Origin: JAHJQQ01 sp964458835
GTDB lineage: Bacteria; Pseudomonadota; Gammaproteobacteria; Thiohalobacterales; Thiohalobacteraceae
Length of the DNA: 8,518 bases
Direction: 5' to 3'
Assembly (NCBI GenBank): GCA_964458835.1
Contig: CAYWKV010000137.1
Coordinates: 1-8,518, forward strand
Part shown: one piece after another, positions 1 to 5,541 of the stretch
Layout: each line of letters starts with the position of its first letter
Numbering within the stretch: the stretch's first letter is position 1
Position numbers and translations under genes: made by a program
The notes under the pieces: generated by a model
Told to the model about the DNA's origin: nothing
What the model saw: only the letters and a program-made list of their open reading frames with translations
Databases searched by the model: none

Positions 1-53
1 CCGGGCGAGTAGAGGACTTTCACCTCCAAGTGAGTGCGCCCTGCCGGGCGCAC
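1..53 (-). mobile_element. 5' end of a group II intron, probably class C (partial, cut by window edge)
   Basis: Read on the minus strand, the segment starts GTGCGCCCGG at position 53, fitting the GTGYG 5' consensus of bacterial group II introns. It folds at once into a perfect 8-bp hairpin (53-46 with 41-34, loop GGCA). A GGAGGTGAAAGTCCTC stretch follows (27-12), resembling the early domain I of class C introns such as the Oceanobacillus O.i.I1 intron, as I recall it. The insertion site supports this: the intron begins one base after the T-tract of the terminator at 55-89 and in the same orientation, and class C introns characteristically insert just downstream of terminator hairpins. The rest of the ribozyme and any reverse transcriptase/maturase gene would lie left of position 1, so whether it is complete or active cannot be told. 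Confidence 0.72.
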
Positions 54-54
54 C

Positions 55-89
55 AAAAAAAACCCGGGCCGTTCGCACGGCCCGGGTTT
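55..89 (-). terminator. Intrinsic terminator of the cytochrome c gene
   Basis: A perfect 13-bp inverted repeat (60-72 paired with 77-89) encloses a 4-base loop (73-76). The core is CCCGGGCCG/CGGCCCGGG. On the minus strand the stem is followed by eight T residues (complement of the A-run at 55-62), giving a canonical Rho-independent terminator 21 bases after the cytochrome stop codon. In the plus direction only a short T-run (87-89) follows, so it should act mainly leftward. The putative intron begins at its distal end. Confidence 0.93.
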
Positions 90-110
90 CTCGGAGACCA
101 CGGTCCCGGA

Positions 111-422
111 TTACGGCTTCAGGCTGCTGAAGTACGCGGCCAGGTTGTTGATGTCGTCGTCGGACAGTGGCTTGGCCATCGGCGACATCATCGGATCGCT
201 GCGGGTGCCGTCCCGGAAGGCCTTCATCTGCTTGACCAGATAGGCATCCTTCTGACCGGCCAGATTCGGCCACAGAGGGTTGTTGCTGACGCCGGCGGCG
301 CCGTGGCAGCCCGCGCAGGTGCCGGCCTTGGCCTTGCCCGCAGCGGCATCACCCGCCGCCAGGGTCGCACCGCTGGCCGCAACCGCAACACCCATCACCA
401 CCGCAGAAAGCAATTTCTTCAT
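111..422 (-). CDS. Small periplasmic monohaem cytochrome c (class I, c4/c553-like)
   Basis: The 103-residue protein has a Sec signal peptide (MKKLL, a hydrophobic stretch, probable cleavage after the LAA near residue 23). One c-type haem site, CAGCH, lies at residues 36-40. Conserved class I features follow: PNLAGQ near 52-57, and a C-terminal block rich in Met (78, 79, 82) that should supply the sixth iron ligand, then PLSDDDINNLAAYFSSL. The mature size of about 80 residues is typical of a single c4/c553-type domain, so it is probably a soluble periplasmic electron shuttle. Its redox partner is not in the window. The start is well supported by a GGAGAA ribosome-binding site (429-434) six bases upstream. 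It appears monocistronic, with its own terminator at 55-89 and a candidate promoter near 496-524. It could equally be called a generic 'cytochrome c' of the c5 or c553 subgroup. Confidence 0.95.
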   Translation of the reverse strand: MKKLLSAVVMGVAVAASGATLAAGDAAAGKAKAGTCAGCHGAAGVSNNPLWPNLAGQKDAYLVKQMKAFRDGTRSDPMMSPMAKPLSDDDINNLAAYFSSLKP

Positions 423-458
423 GCCAAGTTCTCCACTGTCATAAGGTACTTGTTCGCC

Positions 459-477
459 CCCGGGCGGGATGCCCGGG
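459..477 (-). other. GC-rich hairpin in the cytochrome c 5' leader
   Basis: A perfect 7-bp inverted repeat (459-465 with 471-477, loop of five) lies between the candidate promoter and the cytochrome start codon. If transcription starts near 489, the hairpin sits early in the leader about 37 bases before the ATG, leaving the ribosome-binding site free. It could stabilise the mRNA or act in regulation. It lacks a following T-tract on either strand, so I do not call it a terminator. Confidence 0.3.
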
Positions 478-495
478 TGCCTGAAAGCTGGCGCT

Positions 496-524
496 ATTCT
501 GGCAAAGCGCAGGCGTCGGGTAAA
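496..524 (-). promoter_or_regulatory. Candidate sigma-70 promoter for the cytochrome c gene
   Basis: On the minus strand, TTTACC (524-519) and CAGAAT (501-496) are separated by exactly 17 bases. Each matches the -35 or -10 consensus at four of six positions. Transcription would start near 489, leaving a leader of about 66 bases. The assignment rests on consensus matching alone. Confidence 0.4.
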
Positions 525-553
525 TGAATACCTGCTCCACCCACCGTGACGCC

Positions 554-567
554 TTGATCTTCCTCAA
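554..567. promoter_or_regulatory. FNR/Anr-like box
   Basis: TTGAT-CTTC-CTCAA matches the FNR/Anr consensus TTGAT-N4-ATCAA at nine of ten defined positions. Its centre (560.5) is about 71.5 bases upstream of the predicted cytochrome transcription start near 489, a spacing used by class I FNR-type activation. Oxygen control would make sense for a small cytochrome c. A single near-match in about 400 bases of noncoding DNA may also be chance. Confidence 0.35.
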
Positions 568-666
568 TCGCGCCATGCACCTGCATTTCCTGTGGTTAAT
601 CAACTGCCAAGCGGATCACGGCCAGCGTCCGGTGGGACCTGAGAAAATCCGCATGGTTTCATCAAG

Positions 667-695
667 TTGATTTTCAGACGGCAAAATTTTTTTAT
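667..695 (+). promoter_or_regulatory. Candidate promoter in an AT-rich tract upstream of the HDOD gene
   Basis: An AT-rich island (about 657-698) stands out in otherwise GC-rich DNA. It contains TTGATT (667-672) and, after 17 bases, TTTTAT (690-695), each a partial match to -35 and -10; overlapping alternatives such as TATATG (693-698) also exist. Part of it is a small palindrome, ATCAA-G-TTGAT (661-671). If used, it leaves a leader of roughly 200 bases before the HDOD start at 905. I recognise no riboswitch in that leader. Confidence 0.35.
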
Positions 696-821
696 ATGCG
701 GACGGGTTGTGTAGAATCGACCCCATGCACTGCGTCCGCGCCCGGAGGAAAGGCGACGGCCGCGCTGCGACAACAACGAGAGCCTCACGGCCAGCCCTCA
801 CGGAAGGGGACATTCATTTCG

Positions 822-908
822 ATGTTGCAGTTCGCCCAACAGAACCCACAGGCCGGCAACGCGTCTGCGCGCCACGCGCCCACGCGTGCCCGCGGAGACC
901 GCCGATGA
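822..908 (+). CDS. Possible 28-codon leader ORF overlapping the HDOD gene start
   Basis: ATG at 822 opens a 28-residue frame starting MLQFAQQNPQ and ending in a basic ARGDRR tail. Its TGA (906-908) overlaps the ATG of the HDOD gene (905-907) in the ATGA arrangement typical of translational coupling. A purine-rich AAGGGG (804-809) lies 12 bases upstream, a little far for an ideal ribosome-binding site. The peptide has no recognisable domain, signal or membrane segment. It could be a leader peptide tuning HDOD translation, or a chance open frame in GC-rich DNA. I favour chance slightly, but the exact overlap earns an entry. Confidence 0.3.
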   Translation: MLQFAQQNPQAGNASARHAPTRARGDRR

Positions 909-1765
909 CCCACAGCGTCGCACACCTGGTGCAGGGCTCGCTCGAGTTGACCTCGCTGCCCGAGGTGGTCGTGCGCGCCGTCGATCTCATCAACGATCCC
1001 GACAGTTCCGCCGCCGCCATCGGCCAGGTCATCGGCAAGGACCCGGCGCTGACCGCGCGGCTGCTGAAGATCGTCAACAGCCCCTTCTACGGCTTTCCCT
1101 CGCGCATCGACACCGTGTCGCGTGCCATCGCCGTCGTCGGCACGCTGGAACTGCTGGATCTGATCCTGGCCACCAGCGTGGTCCGGGCGTTCAAGGGAAT
1201 CCCGCCCGAACTCGTCGCCATGAACGATTTCTGGGATCACAGCCTCTACACCGGCGTGGTGGCGCGCGTGCTGGCGGGCCGGCAGCGGGCGCCCAACGCC
1301 GAGCGCTACCTGGTCGCGGGCCTGCTCCACGACATCGGCACCCTGGTCATGTACCAGCAGATCCCGGGCGTGGCCGCGGACATCCTGCGGCGCGCACGCG
1401 CGGAACTGACACCGCTGCACGTCCTGGAGCGTGACGCCCTGGGCTTCGACCACGGCGAGGTCGGCGCCGCCCTGCTGGACGCCTGGCAGTTGCCGGGCGC
1501 GCTGGTCGAGGCCGCCCGCTCGCATCACGACCCGCAGCGGTCGAACGCCTTTCCGCTCGAGACCGCGATCGTCCATCTGGCCGACGCGATCGCCTGCGCG
1601 GTGCACGACCCGGTGGTCGAGACCGGCCGCGTGCCGCCGATGGAGTCCGCCGCCTGGGCGCTGCTCGGGCTCCCGGCGCAGAGCCTGGACGGCGTCATCG
1701 CCGAGGCCGATGCCCAGTTCGCCGAGGCGCGGCGGGTCATCCTGCCCCACGTCAGCGCCGCCTGA
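905..1765 (+). CDS. HDOD-domain protein (putative signalling output protein)
   Basis: The 286-residue protein is almost entirely an HDOD domain, an HD-superfamily fold found in bacterial signalling proteins, often linked to cyclic-di-GMP, chemotaxis, motility or stress output; the biochemical role is generally unknown. Family landmarks are clear: SLPEVVVRAVDLINDP (17-32), DPALTARLLKIVNSPFYG (46-63), FWDHSLYTGVVAR (109-121), GLLHDIGTLVM (139-149), FDHGEVGAALLDAWQLP (181-197), SHHDP (206-210), HLADAIA (224-230). HD-type metal-ligand candidates H112, H142-D143, H183, H207 and D227 are retained, whereas many HDOD proteins have lost some, so a phosphohydrolase activity cannot be excluded. No receiver, GGDEF or EAL domain is attached. 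The frame is open upstream to 707, but I chose ATG 905: it has GGAG (894-897) seven bases before it, and the upstream residues look like translated noncoding DNA. Confidence 0.9.
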   Translation: MTHSVAHLVQGSLELTSLPEVVVRAVDLINDPDSSAAAIGQVIGKDPALTARLLKIVNSPFYGFPSRIDTVSRAIAVVGTLELLDLILATSVVRAFKGIPPELVAMNDFWDHSLYTGVVARVLAGRQRAPNAERYLVAGLLHDIGTLVMYQQIPGVAADILRRARAELTPLHVLERDALGFDHGEVGAALLDAWQLPGALVEAARSHHDPQRSNAFPLETAIVHLADAIACAVHDPVVETGRVPPMESAAWALLGLPAQSLDGVIAEADAQFAEARRVILPHVSAA

Positions 1766-1786
1766 GGCGCCCGCCGGCGCGACGGC

Positions 1787-2413
1787 TCACCAGAATGCGT
1801 GCAGCACGCCGTCCTCGAGCTTGTGCTCGAAGCGGTGCAGCGGCCGGTTGCCGACCGCGACGCAGTCGCCGGTGGTGACGTCGAAGCTCCAGTGATGCTT
1901 CGGGCAGGTCAGGCGCGTGCCCTCCAGCGCCAGATGCGGGATGTCCGTCACCTGGTGCGGGCAGCGGCTGTCGTAGACGCGCAGATCGTCGCCGTCGCGG
2001 TAGATGTACAGATGGCGGCCGTCGCAGTCACGATAGGTGATCTCGCCCGGCGGCAGGTCGGCGAGCGGCCCGACAGCGTGCCACCCGGGCTCGGCGGACA
2101 GGTTCTCCGGACGGAATTCCGGAATGTCCATGTCCAGCAGGATGTCCACCGCCCAGACGATCTTGGCCAGCCCCAGGGTCGGGAAGGCCATGAGCAGGGC
2201 GTCGAGCACTTCGTTGGCGCTGGCCCCGTTGCGCAGGGCGCGGGTGAGGTACTGGCGGAACCCGCCCTCGGTCTGGGCGTCGACCTTGGTGATCACCGAA
2301 ATCAGATCGCGCGTGCGGGTGTCGAGGTGCTTGCCGGCCTCCTTGAGGAACTTGAAGTAGGGCAGGATGGCATCCGGCCGGGCGGCGACCAGGTAATTCA
2401 GCGCGTCACTCAT
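1787..2413 (-). CDS. CMD-like domain fused to a Rieske [2Fe-2S] ferredoxin domain
   Basis: A 208-residue cytoplasmic-looking protein without signal peptide. Residues about 8-95 resemble the all-helical carboxymuconolactone decarboxylase (CMD/AhpD) fold: LPYFKFLKEAGKHLDTRTRD, then ALRNGASANEVLDALLMAFPTLG. The Cys-x-x-Cys pair of peroxidase-type AhpD is absent, so it is not an AhpD-like thiol peroxidase. Residues about 110-208 are a Rieske domain: CPH (C151, H153) and CPKHHWSFD (C170, H173) give the two-Cys, two-His cluster ligands, followed by TTGDC. The Rieske part resembles small NirD/BphF-type ferredoxins, suggesting electron transfer to or from a partner. The start at 2413 has GGAGA seven bases upstream; an in-frame Met 16 codons earlier (2461) lacks such support and would add non-family sequence. 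It converges with the HDOD gene, the stops being 21 bases apart. The physiological role is unknown. Confidence 0.88.
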   Translation of the reverse strand: MSDALNYLVAARPDAILPYFKFLKEAGKHLDTRTRDLISVITKVDAQTEGGFRQYLTRALRNGASANEVLDALLMAFPTLGLAKIVWAVDILLDMDIPEFRPENLSAEPGWHAVGPLADLPPGEITYRDCDGRHLYIYRDGDDLRVYDSRCPHQVTDIPHLALEGTRLTCPKHHWSFDVTTGDCVAVGNRPLHRFEHKLEDGVLHAFW

Positions 2414-2448
2414 GGGATTCTCCAACGCAGGGAAGTACAGAGGCGCCC

Positions 2449-2477
2449 ATGCTACCGGCACTCGCGACCGGCTCCAA
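2449..2477 (-). promoter_or_regulatory. Weak candidate promoter for the CMD-Rieske gene
   Basis: On the minus strand TTGGAG (2477-2472) and TAGCAT (2454-2449) are 17 bases apart. Agreement is three of six at -35 and four of six at -10. It lies in the 117-base spacer between this gene and the membrane peptide gene. I see no convincing terminator in that spacer, so readthrough from the copA transcript is also possible. Confidence 0.25.
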
Positions 2478-2530
2478 GCACGGCAAATATGTAGTTCATT
2501 TCCCGCTTTGGGCCGCGTCGGCGCGGTGCG

Positions 2531-2617
2531 CTACCGCTTCTTCGCCAGCCAGAACCACCAGACGATCAGCGCCACCAGCAGCACACCGCCGCCATTGACC
2601 CACAGCGCGGCGCTCAT
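2531..2617 (-). CDS. 28-residue single-pass membrane peptide coupled to copA
   Basis: The frame starts MSAALWVNGGGVLLVALIVW and ends WFWLAKKR: a single hydrophobic helix (about residues 4-24) followed by a basic cytoplasmic tail. Its ATG (2617-2615) overlaps the copA stop (2616-2614) as ATGA, implying translational coupling and a copper-related role. From memory of the family, the sequence closely resembles the N-terminal membrane anchor of small cupredoxin-like proteins encoded beside copper ATPases, which continue for about 80-90 residues with a copper-binding domain. Here the frame stops (2531-2533) right after the anchor, and the remaining 117 bases before the next gene show no cupredoxin continuation. 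It may be a genuine micropeptide, perhaps a CopA partner, or a truncated remnant. It also broadly resembles CcoS-type one-helix proteins, but the context favours the first reading. Confidence 0.6.
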   Translation of the reverse strand: MSAALWVNGGGVLLVALIVWWFWLAKKR

Positions 2618-4842
2618 GCCCCGGCCCTCGCGCTGCGCCAGCCGCGCAGGCGGTTGGCGTTGCTCACCACCGTCACCGACGACAGCGCCATGGCCGCACC
2701 GGCGATCATGGGATTGAGCAGCATCCCGATCAGCGGATAGAGCACACCGGCGGCGACCGGGATGCCGAGGGTGTTGTAGACGAAGGCGCCGAACAGGTTC
2801 TGGCGGATGTTGCGCACCGTCGCGCGCGAGATGCGGATGGCGTCCAGCACGCCCAGCAGCGAACCGCCGATGAGGGTGACGTCGGCGCTCTCGATGGCGA
2901 TGTCGGTGCCGGTGCCGACGGCGACGCCGACGTCGGCGCGCGCCCGGGCCGGCGCGGCGTTGAACCCGGCGCCGCCCAGGCCGACGATCTCGCCGCGGGC
3001 CTGCAGCGCCGCGACCTCCGCCGCCTTGTCGGCGGGCAGGACCTCGGCCAGCACGGCGTCGATGCCCAGCTCGCGCGCGACCGCCGCGGCGGTGACGCGG
3101 TGATCGCCGGTGAGCATGACGACCTTCAGCCCGGCGGCGTGCATCGCCTCGATGGCCGCCCGCGCCTCCGGCTTGATGGGATCGGACACACCCAGCACGC
3201 CGGCCACACGGCCGTCGACGGCGACGTACAGCGGCGTCTGCGCCTGTGCGGCCAGCGCCTCGCCGCGCGCGCGCCAGTCGCGGAGCTCGATGCCCTGCGC
3301 GGTCAGAAAGCGCGGATTGCCCAGCGCCACCCAGTGCCCGTCGACCGTGCCGGCCACGCCGCCGCCCGCCGTCGCGGCGAACCCCTCCGCCGCCGCCAGC
3401 GCCAGCCCGCGCCCGCGCGCGGACTCCACCACCGCCTCGGCGAGCGGGTGTTCGGAACCGGCCTCCAGGCTCGCGGCCAGGCGCAGCAGCTCGTCCTCCG
3501 CGACCCCCGCGCCGGTCTCCACGGCGGTGACGCGCGGCTGCCCGAGCGTGACGGTGCCGGTCTTGTCCAGCACCACCGTCGACAGCTGGCCGGCGCGCTG
3601 CAGCGCCTCGCCGCTGCGGATGAGAATGCCGTGCTCGGCCGCCTTGCCGACACCGACCATGATGGAGATGGGCGTGGCCAGGCCCAGCGCGCACGGACAG
3701 GCGATGACCAGCACGGTGATGGCCGTGACCAGGGCGTAGCTCAGGCGCGGGTCGGGTCCGAGATTGAACCAGGCGAGGAAGGTCAGCACGGCGACGATCA
3801 GCACCACCGGCACGAACACCGCCGAGATGCGGTCCGCGAGGCGGCCGATGGCGGGCTTGGAGTTCTGCGCCTGGCGCACCAGCTCGATGATGCGCGCCAG
3901 TGCCATGTCCTTGCCGATGCGCTTGGCCTGGAACAGGAAGCTGCCGCTCTTGTTGAGCGTGCCGCCGACCACCTCGGCGCCCGGCGCCTTCTCCACCGGC
4001 ACGGACTCGCCGGTGAGCATGGACTCGTCCACCGTCGAACGGCCTTCGATCACCACGCCGTCGACCGGGATCTTCTCGCCGGGACGCACGCGCACCGTTT
4101 CGTCCAGACCGACCTCGGCGATGGGCACGTCGCGCTCCTGGCCGTCGCGCACCACACGCGCGGTCTTGGGCTGCAGACCGATGAGACGCTTGATGGCCTC
4201 GGAGGTCTTGCCGCGGGCGCGCATCTCCAGCGCGCCGCCGAAGTTGATCAATGCCAGGATCATCGCGGCGGCCTCGAAATAGGCGTGCCGCGCCAGCACC
4301 GGTACGCTGTCGGGGAAGGCGACCACCACCATGGAATACAGCCAGGCGCTGCCGGTGCCGAGCGCGATCAGCGTGTCCATGTTGGCATTGTGATTGCGGA
4401 ACGCCTTCCAGGCGCCGGTGAAGAAATGCCCGCCCGAATACACCAGCACGCCCAGCGTCGCCACGCCCACCACCGCCCACAGCGCGCGGCCGCCGGGATC
4501 GTGCAGCATCGGAAAGATGCCGAGCAGCATATCGCCCACCATCAGCGGAACGGCGACCAGGGCGGCCACCGCCGTCTTGCGCAGCAGCCGGCGGTAGTGG
4601 GCGAACTCGGCCGCCTCCTTCTCCTCCTGATCGGCCAGGCCGCGCAGTTCGGCGGCGTCGTAACCGGCCTTGCGCACCGCGGCGACCAGGGTGTCGGCGG
4701 ACACCGCGCCGCGCACCTGGGCGGTGTGCTCGGCGAAGTTCACGTTCGCCTCCGCGACGCCGGGCACCGCGCGCAGCGCGTCCTCGACGGTGGCGACGCA
4801 ACCGGCGCAGCTCATGCCGGAGACGGAGAGGCGGATGGGTTC
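2614..4842 (-). CDS. copA: Copper-exporting P1B-type ATPase CopA (5' end in gap; altered hinge motif)
   Basis: 742 residues are visible, numbered here from the gap edge. An N-terminal HMA domain carries GMSCAGC (Cys 12 and 15); probably only a few residues precede it, unless another HMA lies in the gap. Motifs in order: actuator TGES (277-280), transmembrane CPC (382-384), phosphorylation DKTGT (Asp 426), nucleotide-binding SEHP (His 465-Pro 466), TGDH, then YN (689-690) and MALSS (718-722). CPC, YN and MxxSS together mark the Cu(I)-selective P1B-1 group, so it should pump Cu(I) from the cytoplasm. The GDGxND hinge, whose two Asp residues are needed for Mg2+ coordination and phosphoryl transfer, reads GAGFNA (624-629), predicting loss of function if real. 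Everything else looks intact and in frame. The stop overlaps the start of a membrane peptide gene. The promoter and any CueR-type operator would be in the gap. Confidence 0.93.
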   Translation of the reverse strand, partial: EPIRLSVSGMSCAGCVATVEDALRAVPGVAEANVNFAEHTAQVRGAVSADTLVAAVRKAGYDAAELRGLADQEEKEAAEFAHYRRLLRKTAVAALVAVPLMVGDMLLGIFPMLHDPGGRALWAVVGVATLGVLVYSGGHFFTGAWKAFRNHNANMDTLIALGTGSAWLYSMVVVAFPDSVPVLARHAYFEAAAMILALINFGGALEMRARGKTSEAIKRLIGLQPKTARVVRDGQERDVPIAEVGLDETVRVRPGEKIPVDGVVIEGRSTVDESMLTGESVPVEKAPGAEVVGGTLNKSGSFLFQAKRIGKDMALARIIELVRQAQNSKPAIGRLADRISAVFVPVVLIVAVLTFLAWFNLGPDPRLSYALVTAITVLVIACPCALGLATPISIMVGVGKAAEHGILIRSGEALQRAGQLSTVVLDKTGTVTLGQPRVTAVETGAGVAEDELLRLAASLEAGSEHPLAEAVVESARGRGLALAAAEGFAATAGGGVAGTVDGHWVALGNPRFLTAQGIELRDWRARGEALAAQAQTPLYVAVDGRVAGVLGVSDPIKPEARAAIEAMHAAGLKVVMLTGDHRVTAAAVARELGIDAVLAEVLPADKAAEVAALQARGEIVGLGGAGFNAAPARARADVGVAVGTGTDIAIESADVTLIGGSLLGVLDAIRISRATVRNIRQNLFGAFVYNTLGIPVAAGVLYPLIGMLLNPMIAGAAMALSSVTVVSNANRLRGWRSARAGA

Positions 4843-4942
4843 NNNNNNNNNNNNNNNNNNNNNNNNNNNNNNNNNNNNNNNNNNNNNNNNNNNNNNNNNN
4901 NNNNNNNNNNNNNNNNNNNNNNNNNNNNNNNNNNNNNNNNNN
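4843..4942. other. Scaffold gap of 100 N
   Basis: Exactly 100 undetermined bases, the conventional filler for a gap of unknown length. It removes the 5' end of copA (leftward) and the first codons of the marC-family gene (rightward). If the scaffolding is right, the gap holds a divergent promoter region and perhaps more. Reading frames that appear to cross it are artefacts. Confidence 0.97.
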
Positions 4943-5533
4943 CTGGCCATCGTCAATCCCATCGGCATCGTGCCGGTATTCATCAGCCTCACCCGCAATC
5001 ACACCGACCGCCAGCGCGACACCGCTGCACTGCGCGCCGCCATCACTGTCGGCGTGGTGCTGGTGGTCGCCCTGCTGATGGGCGAGGCCCTGCTCGGCTT
5101 CTTCGGTATCAGCGTGGATTCGTTCCGGGTCGCCGGCGGCATCCTCATCCTGCTCATGGCCATCAGCATGCTGCACGGCGGCATCAGCGCCGAGAAGCAG
5201 ACGCCCGACGAGGCCCAGGACGCGGAGGAAAAGGAGCACGTCGCCGTCGTGCCCCTGGGCATGCCGCTGCTCGCCGGCCCCGGCGCCATCAGCACCATCA
5301 TCATCTATTCGCACCGCGGCCACGGCTTCGGCCATCACGCCGCGCTGCTCGGCATCGCGCTGGCGCTCGCGCTGCTGACCTGGATGGCGCTGCGCGCCGG
5401 CCCGCTGATCGCCGACCGCCTCGGCCGCACGGGGCTGAACATCGTGTCGCGCATCATGGGCCTGCTGCTGGCCGCCATCGGCGTGGAATTCATCGCCAAC
5501 GGCCTGCGGCAGCTGTTTCCGGGACTGGGCTAG
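4943..5533 (+). CDS. MarC-family integral membrane protein (N-terminus in gap)
   Basis: 196 residues remain, beginning LAIVNPIGIVPVFISL. The family (MarC/YchE/YhgN, UPF0056) is usually about 195-220 residues, so roughly 15-20 N-terminal residues are missing. Family signatures: NPIG-x-x-P-x-F at the start, GGILILLMAISMLHGG, the second-half motif PLLAGPGAIST, and IVSRIMGLLLAAIGVEFIANGL at the C-terminus. About five hydrophobic helices are visible, with a charged loop (TPDEAQDAEEKEH) in the middle, consistent with the six-helix inner-membrane fold. The function is unknown; the old link to multiple antibiotic resistance was not upheld, and a transporter role is only suggested by the fold. The next gene's ribosome-binding site overlaps this stop codon, so the two are probably cotranscribed. 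Confidence 0.93.
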   Translation: MAIVNPIGIVPVFISLTRNHTDRQRDTAALRAAITVGVVLVVALLMGEALLGFFGISVDSFRVAGGILILLMAISMLHGGISAEKQTPDEAQDAEEKEHVAVVPLGMPLLAGPGAISTIIIYSHRGHGFGHHAALLGIALALALLTWMALRAGPLIADRLGRTGLNIVSRIMGLLLAAIGVEFIANGLRQLFPGLG

Positions 5534-5541
5534 GATTTGAC

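Noticed and set aside
700..820. Cyclic-di-GMP (GEMM) riboswitch in the HDOD leader
   Set aside because: The position would be attractive, but I cannot match the conserved GEMM core or its tetraloop and receptor in this stretch.
707..904. N-terminal extension of the HDOD gene from the TTG at 707 or the ATG at 725
   Set aside because: The extra residues are Arg/Ala-rich with no domain, and ATG 905 has a well-placed ribosome-binding site and the expected family N-terminus.
785..1750. 321-codon minus-strand frame opposite the HDOD gene
   Set aside because: It is an antisense shadow of a high-GC coding region with no recognisable domain, while the plus-strand HDOD reading has clear family motifs.
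1767..1780. GC hairpin between the convergent HDOD and CMD-Rieske genes as bidirectional terminator
   Set aside because: The stem is only 5 bp (GCGCC/GGCGC) and no T-tract follows on either strand.
2531..5338. 935-codon minus-strand open frame across the N gap
   Set aside because: It joins antisense of the marC-family gene, the N block, an out-of-frame reading of copA and finally the real 28-residue peptide. Only the last part is supported as a gene.
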